Below are positions 59,125-64,000 of a stretch of DNA of 64,000 nucleotides, piece after piece. The notes beneath the pieces were generated by a model. The model made no database searches. It was given only the letters and a program-made list of their open reading frames with translations, and had not been told where the DNA came from. The stretch comes from Gnetum montanum. Its lineage: Eukaryota > Streptophyta > Gnetopsida > Gnetales > Gnetaceae. Position numbers and translations under genes: made by a program. The DNA lies in assembly GCA_015680685.1 (NCBI GenBank), contig MNCI01014292.1, positions 147,486 through 211,485 on the forward strand, read 5' to 3'. Position 1 is the stretch's first letter, and each line of letters begins with the position of its first letter.

Positions 59125-61342
59125 TTTTGCTGTTCTGCGAGCTTCGTCGTCTCCTGGGTCTGGGTTTTAAAGTAAGGGGTGGCTACTGTGGTATAGTGGT
59201 GGGAGCAGAAAGATTGTGCGTTGTAAAATGCAGATGTGCAGCAGTAGTTGAGAGTGTTTTGCTGTACTCAGCGTGCCCAGGAGCCCTCCAAGAACTCTCA
59301 TTGCAGATGTTTTTTCGTTTTTGTTTCTGTTATTTTGCGTAAGTGGGCTCGTGGAGTCTCTTTTCTGTGTGAGCGACTGATCAAGACCTCTGCACAGTAA
59401 GAACTGTGGCTGATCCTTTACAGGTATTCAGGTAACAAAAAGGAGAGAGTATCGGATTATGAACCATGGTTAAGTCTCGTTAAAAGCAGGACATGATGTC
59501 ACAAGTTTATATATGTTGGAAAAGCAAAGGTGAAGTATGTTTCACGATATGTAGGAGCATTTTGTTTCTTTTGGAATTTCACCTCCCCATCTTCCAGTCC
59601 CCACTATCCCACGCCTTCTCAGAAAAGTGAAGGTAAAGTTCCACCAGCTGCTTCATTGATTTTGAAATGCCGCAGAGCCGGTATAATTGAAGCATCAGCG
59701 TGCAAATTCTTGGGTTCAAAGGTTTATTTTAGAATTAAAAGTGGAGGACAGGATTTAACTTTCTTTAAGAAAATTACCGTGGTTAATCATGCAGGTTAAA
59801 AGCTGTTGAAAATGACTTGCATGTGTTTATTTCCTATCATCAGTTCATCACCCATTCAGACACAATGTTGCAGCAAAAAAATTGTATCACAAAAATTGTA
59901 TCATTTGTGAGTTAGTAGATAAGTCAAGGGGTTTAGAACCTTAGATATTTTTTTTTAACTTAGTATTAATTATTAGAATCAAATTCATACCATATCTAAA
60001 GTTTTACCATTAAACTAGCACTTCATTTTGAATTTAAACTTACATTGTTACAAATTTTCTTTCTAAATTTAAACTTACATTGTTGTAAACTTTCTTTGAA
60101 TAAATATTGCTCTTTACCATCTTCCAAATCACCCATTCTCAGTTCTCGTAGTTAGTTCAAATCATTTAAATGCATTATGCGAGATCGGCATCTACAACGA
60201 ACAATGATGATTTAACGAATAAAGGCTTCAATGTCAAAGCTAGAGTCCATGCCTGGTTGCAATACTCAAAATTTTGGGACTTGTCTCCATTAATGGTAAT
60301 GGATCACGCAATGATGGTATTGGTGCAAATAATCAGGTTGAGCCAACATAGGCAGTTCGCGACTTTTCTGACGCGTTGACATAGCGTAGGAGGGATATCT
60401 TTTTCTTGCCAAACAAGGTATTAAACCTTCGCTTGAAACTTACAAAACTGTCAAGACTGACACATTGCTACTATTAATGCAAACGTATGGTAAAGTACAT
60501 AAGTTTATCATGACCTCTAATATCGTATTATGTGATACCAAAGTCTACATCTCAGATGCACCACATACTACGAAAAGGAAAGCTTTTTAGGAAAGCTTTT
60601 TTACAAAGAATGCAGTCAATTTTATTTGGAGAAAATCCTTTGTTGTTCTTTATGAAACAATGGATTCACAATTATTCTAGGATTGTTAGATTTTAATGAA
60701 AATCATAGTTTAAATGTACAATACAAGATTCAAGATTCAAGTAATATAAGTATATTACAAGATGTTGCTCTAAATGAATATGACATTGTTCATGTTATAT
60801 GTGAAGCCAAACCCTAGTTAGATATTTTAGAAAGTAAAATTTTTATCATTAGTTAAAATATCTAGATTCAAAGATGTATTATATCAATGATTTTAAATCA
60901 TCAACTAAAATATCTAAAAGGTGATTCACTAATTCGCAAGCCATTTCAATAGAGTATACCCTTAGTATGGTGAGGGCTTCCAAGGTATTGTCCTTGCTTT
61001 TAAAGTTTTACCTTTCCTGTAGGTTTTATCAAGTTCTCCATTTAGACTGGTGGCCTTTTTTTTTCAATTGATATGAAGTTCTAGTTTGTACTAATCTAAG
61101 ACTTGGCAAGGAGATTTATTGATCTAATAACTACAATACAATTTATGTGCATAATGTCTTTTCTTAAGGCTCTACACATATCACAAATCTCAACAATATA
61201 TTAAGATTTGGACACTATTTTCTTATCTTGTTTTAGGGTTTGAAAATTGCTTAAAACTTGAAATCAAGTTGGTTGACAATATTTCACTTATTTTGTTGGG
61301 TGGATATAAAGGTATCAATTGTGTCTAAATTCAAGGAATAAA
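59125..61342. other. Intergenic region upstream of dirigent B
   Basis: Contains the dirigent 5' flank (weak CTATAC about 70 bases before the ATG on the minus strand) and then AT-rich DNA. Short frames such as 59530-59799 have no recognisable domain or repeat support. Nothing else seen. Confidence 0.5.
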
Positions 61343-61480
61343 CAATGAGGTGTTAGCCTAGTGGTATGGGCCTTGGCCTAGTAACCCCAAGTCATAGGTT
61401 TGATTCTATTAGGTAGCATTGAGTTATAAACTTCTAAGCTTATAAATCTTGGGGGGTAACAAAGTGAAAAACTAGCAAAT
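61343..61480 (+). mobile_element. SINE-like element, plus copy
   Basis: Starts AACAATGAGGTGTTAGCC. Box A-like TAGCCTAGTGG at 61354-61364 and box B-like GGTTTGATTCT at 61397-61407 are spaced as in a tRNA-derived Pol III promoter. A related copy lies inverted at 61860-61969. The tail was not defined. Confidence 0.4.
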
Positions 61481-61859
61481 TAAGAATTTACTTAATTTTT
61501 GAAACATTGTTTCAAATATTCTTGCTAACAAAAATCATAAAAATTACCTCTTTCTTTCCTTTCTATTAAATCAATAAAATGAAAGAAAAAAGTTGACTAT
61601 AGTAAATCTAAAGACACTATAGTAAGAATTTGACTATAGGTAAATCCAACAACATATAGCCAACATAATGCATTAGAAGAATTGCATAGGAATGTAACAA
61701 TGCCTCAAGTGTGGCATTAGGAATTATAAAGAGTATATGTCCACATTAGTTCATAACAACTAGAAAGTAACTATGTAGAGGGATACTGATTTTTGCTAGG
61801 AATCACTTTTGACCAACTTAATTAACATTCTCTTTGAGTGTTGGAACCCTAAAATAGTG

Positions 61860-61969
61860 ACAATATATGTATACCTCAAGATATTTAACTTAGAATTGCT
61901 CATCAAAATCAAACTTATGACTTAGAGCTTTCATATTAGAAGTCTTATTGCTAAGCTAACACCTCATTG
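61860..61969 (-). mobile_element. SINE-like element, minus copy
   Basis: The minus strand begins AACAATGAGGTGTTAGC and continues with CTCTAAGTCATAAGTTTGAT, aligning with the plus copy through the box B region (61905-61915). A short extra copy of its head lies next to it (61984-62000). More diverged in the box A region. Confidence 0.35.
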
Positions 61970-62003
61970 TTATTAGCATTTGAACACCTCATTATTATTA
62001 ACA

Positions 62004-62076
62004 TTCTTTGTGGTGCAAGGCTTTGGGTTGCAACCAACCATTCTTTGTTGTGCAAGGCTCAGGTTGCAACCAACCA
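62004..62076. repeat. Direct repeat, two copies of ~37 bp
   Basis: ATTCTTTG(T/G)TGTGCAAGG followed by a GGTTGCAACCAACC palindromic core, twice in tandem. Function unknown. Confidence 0.7.
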
Positions 62077-62532
62077 TCATTGGTGGGGGTACAGTATTTA
62101 TGCAAAGGTTAATGTTTTTGAGTTTTGAAACAATATTGATGCTCGCAATCTTTTTGTTTCTTTTAACACATATTTCTTAGTTGCACTAAGAGATTGTGCA
62201 CTATTTGCAAATTACAAGTATTACAACCCGCATCATATTTGCATGTTATGCATTCACTTATTACATCATACTATACACATCAAAGGTATCTAAACATGTG
62301 TACCATAGTGTGCTGGTTGTTGACACTAAGATCCATGAATTGAATGCATCCAAATTCACAAGCTTCACTGCGAACTATACCTTTATTAACAATATTGTAT
62401 AATCTCGGCAAAGTTAAAATAACCAATAAATAATTAAATAGCTAGCGAGAAAATAAAATTGCTGACAACCAATTACTGCAGAAAATGTCCACTGAAAAGG
62501 AAATTCGCGATTTATTTGGCAATAGTCCAATT

Positions 62533-62614
62533 GTGGACGTGCCGGAGTGGTTATCGGGCATGACTAGAAATCATGTGGGCTCTGCCCGCGCAGGTTCGAA
62601 TCCTGCCGTCCACG
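62533..62614 (+). tRNA. trnS-AGA: tRNA-Ser (anticodon AGA)
   Basis: An 82-nt gene for the serine tRNA that reads UCU and, after A34 to inosine editing, UCC. The acceptor stem GTGGACG (62533-62539) pairs with CGTCCAC (62607-62613), with discriminator G614. The anticodon stem CATGA/TCATG encloses CTAGAAA with AGA at 62566-62568. The long variable arm TGGGC-TCT-GCCCG typical of class II tRNAs follows, then the T arm GCAGG-TTCGAAT-CCTGC. Box B GGTTCGAATCC is perfect. A CAA motif just upstream (62528-62530) and a T run after the gene (62616-62620) fit plant Pol III start and stop signals. No intron and no mismatched stems seen, so it looks functional. The CCA end is not encoded. Confidence 0.97.
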
Positions 62615-62639
62615 ATTTTTAATTTAATCCGTTACGCAC

Positions 62640-63010
62640 AAACCAGAACCTGTTTTAAACTTTCAACCGTATCTTCAGCGTAATATCTGTAATTTTTGTA
62701 TATATAACGTATTTGACCGATTACTAAAATGCAGTCTCAGTTAGTCGTTTTTTGGGTTTTCAAATTTGATATGATTTTAGGAGATGTAAACATGAAACCG
62801 AAGAACCAGGACACTTTCCGGTTTTAAACCGTTTCTACAGCGTATTTTCTCAATACATGACAAATTTGAGGGGAATATACCAACATAATCTGTATTCTGA
62901 GATTAAACTGAAGAACTCTATTACGTGCAAGCCAGGGAGCTTTTCGGTTTCAAACCTTCAACCGTTTCTTGAGTATAATCTCTGTATATATAACAACAAA
63001 TCTGAACCAA
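62640..63010. repeat. Degenerate repeats downstream of dirigent copy C
   Basis: Three diverged stretches with CCAG(A/G)A-CGGTTT-AAAC-CCGTTTCT/TCAGCGTA and ATATATAAC words near 62650, 62805 and 62930. They are probably tandemly duplicated 3' sequence of the dirigent gene. Confidence 0.4.
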
Positions 63011-63093
63011 ATACGGTACAAGATATATTCCGAGATTGCTGCTGTCTAACCGATCATAAAGATTCAAGTTATTTTTTCCAAACATCCAAAGCG

Positions 63094-63400
63094 CTAAAAG
63101 TGGGCAACGCTAACATCGTAGCGCACAACAGCGTTGCCGGTTTTAAGATCAGCGTCGTGGGTTCGAGCCTGCGCGAAGCCACGCGCAAACCGGAACAAAC
63201 CACTACCACTAATAATGGGCATCTCTCTTACCTCTGTAAAAACAGCGTTGCTGCCCAGCAAAGCAAGAGTGCTGCCATTATATTTGCCACTGTCGAACAC
63301 GAAATTCATGGCCATGAGCAACCTTGCATTGCCCTGTTGGAGTAACTTACCTGTCTGGATCGGCGATTGGTGCACCTCTGTAAAAAAATTCGCAACCTAC
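63094..63400 (-). pseudogene. Dirigent-like gene C, C-terminal part only
   Basis: The minus strand encodes [40 protein letters not shown] and [14 protein letters not shown], a full C-terminal half of a dirigent protein with the FRFARG motif and no stops. Upstream, the sequence reads TTTTTTTACAG|AGGTGCACC at 63388-63369, which looks like a 3' splice site. No N-terminal exon with VIDDPLT or a signal peptide is present up to 64000. Either exon 1 lies beyond the LTR at 63945 or this is a 5'-truncated copy. It is arranged in the same orientation as copies A and B. Confidence 0.8.
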
Positions 63401-63944
63401 CAAGGACATCTGCATATTATATTCTCAATCTATCAAAGTTGCCATTATACTTCCATGGAATGGGCGGATGGAAGTGCGCCGGTACCGGAATGGTCCTATG
63501 CAGCACGTTTCTAGGTTGCGTTTTAGTGGTCCTATGCATGTTAAAAGTCAGCAGCATCTTAGAATGATATTAAAGGTGAACACTTTTGAGGCACGTTATC
63601 TCCTCTTTATGTCAAAGCATACCAACTAAATAAGCTCCTTCTCGACCTCATGTTTCTAAAGTTTTCGCTCCAAACGTAGACCCCAAAATTGACCATGAGT
63701 GATGATGCAAGCCATCGTGAAGCAAACAAGAAGTTATGGTAGTGCATAAACCCTAAATAAAGAATAAATTATAATGGTGTAAACCATGAAGGTTGACATA
63801 GGTTCCTATCTTAAGCATGAGCTAACCATAGGTCGTAATAGTTGTTTTACTCCCTTTTGTACTTCAAATAATGGACCATATAAGTCCACTATAAGTCATG
63901 GTCTTTGGAATTTTTCAAAACTAAAGGCCAAGAGTTATGGTGAG
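63401..63944. other. Intergenic region right of dirigent C
   Basis: No gene, RNA or repeat recognised in 0.5 kb. Confidence 0.4.
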
Positions 63945-64000
63945 TGATGAAGCGCTATATAGTCGATGCATCGACTAGGCTGCGTATACGAGACCCCGTA
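63945..64000 (+). mobile_element. Start of a further LTR, truncated by the window
   Basis: TGATGAAGCG after GAGTTATGGTGAG, then GTCGATGCATCGAC (perfect palindrome, 63962-63975) and TGCGTATACG. The start (TGATGAAG) and the palindromic words resemble the E2 LTR. Too short to classify. Confidence 0.45.

Noticed and set aside
59530-59799. 89-codon plus-strand frame upstream of dirigent B
   Set aside because: No domain, no paralogue and no supporting signal.
62857-63345. 162-codon plus-strand frame
   Set aside because: Largely antisense of dirigent C; no recognisable domain.

Overview
This is plant nuclear DNA, most likely from a conifer or another gymnosperm with a large genome. The evidence is an eukaryotic tRNA-Ser(AGA) gene, dirigent-family coding sequence, and long Ty3/gypsy LTR retrotransposons whose primer-binding sites match plant tRNA-Asp. 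There are no operons and almost no intact coding sequence. The species itself is inference.

Layout. The backbone is a tandem duplication of about 10 kb. Each unit holds old repetitive DNA followed by a dirigent gene on the minus strand. Unit A covers roughly 1-32016 and unit B roughly 32017-59124. Three LTR retrotransposons, each with a 5-bp target duplication, are nested in the units: E1 (+, 3745-10897, ATCTT) and E2 (-, 15041-27935, CCCTT) in unit A, and E3 (-, 36502-49491, AGAGG) in unit B. At every one of the three sites the other unit still has the uninterrupted target, so all three insertions postdate the duplication. A fourth, older family (E4, +) survives as a 3' part at 32017-35665 and as scraps at 1-937. 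Unit A also has a 2-kb insertion (28191-30203) carrying a 235-bp tandem array. Unit B has a triplicated dirigent 3' flank (56014-58069).

Host genes. Three dirigent copies lie on the minus strand. The copy at 58595-59124 is nearly complete but has a one-base frameshift. The one at 31693-32016 is truncated and internally deleted. The one at 63094-63400 has only the C-terminal part. An intact tRNA-Ser(AGA) gene lies at 62533-62614. A pair of SINE-like elements in inverted orientation lies at 61343-61969, and an LTR begins at 63945 and runs off the window.

Most interesting system. E2, E3 and E4 share a 3' module between integrase and the 3' LTR that E1 lacks. It consists of a copy of the LTR promoter layout (a family-specific array of short palindromes followed by TATATATA), then a 5' splice site, then a 230-320 nt candidate intron, then a long third ORF starting MAPK immediately after the candidate 3' splice site and ending in a conserved proline-rich tail. 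This looks like an internally promoted, spliced accessory gene in the env position. The DNA sequence of the palindrome array differs completely between families while its position before TATA is kept.

Limits. Alignments were made by eye. All retroelement ORFs carry stops and frameshifts, so their coordinates are domain extents rather than intact CDSs. All four N characters lie at structural discontinuities and look like assembly seams.
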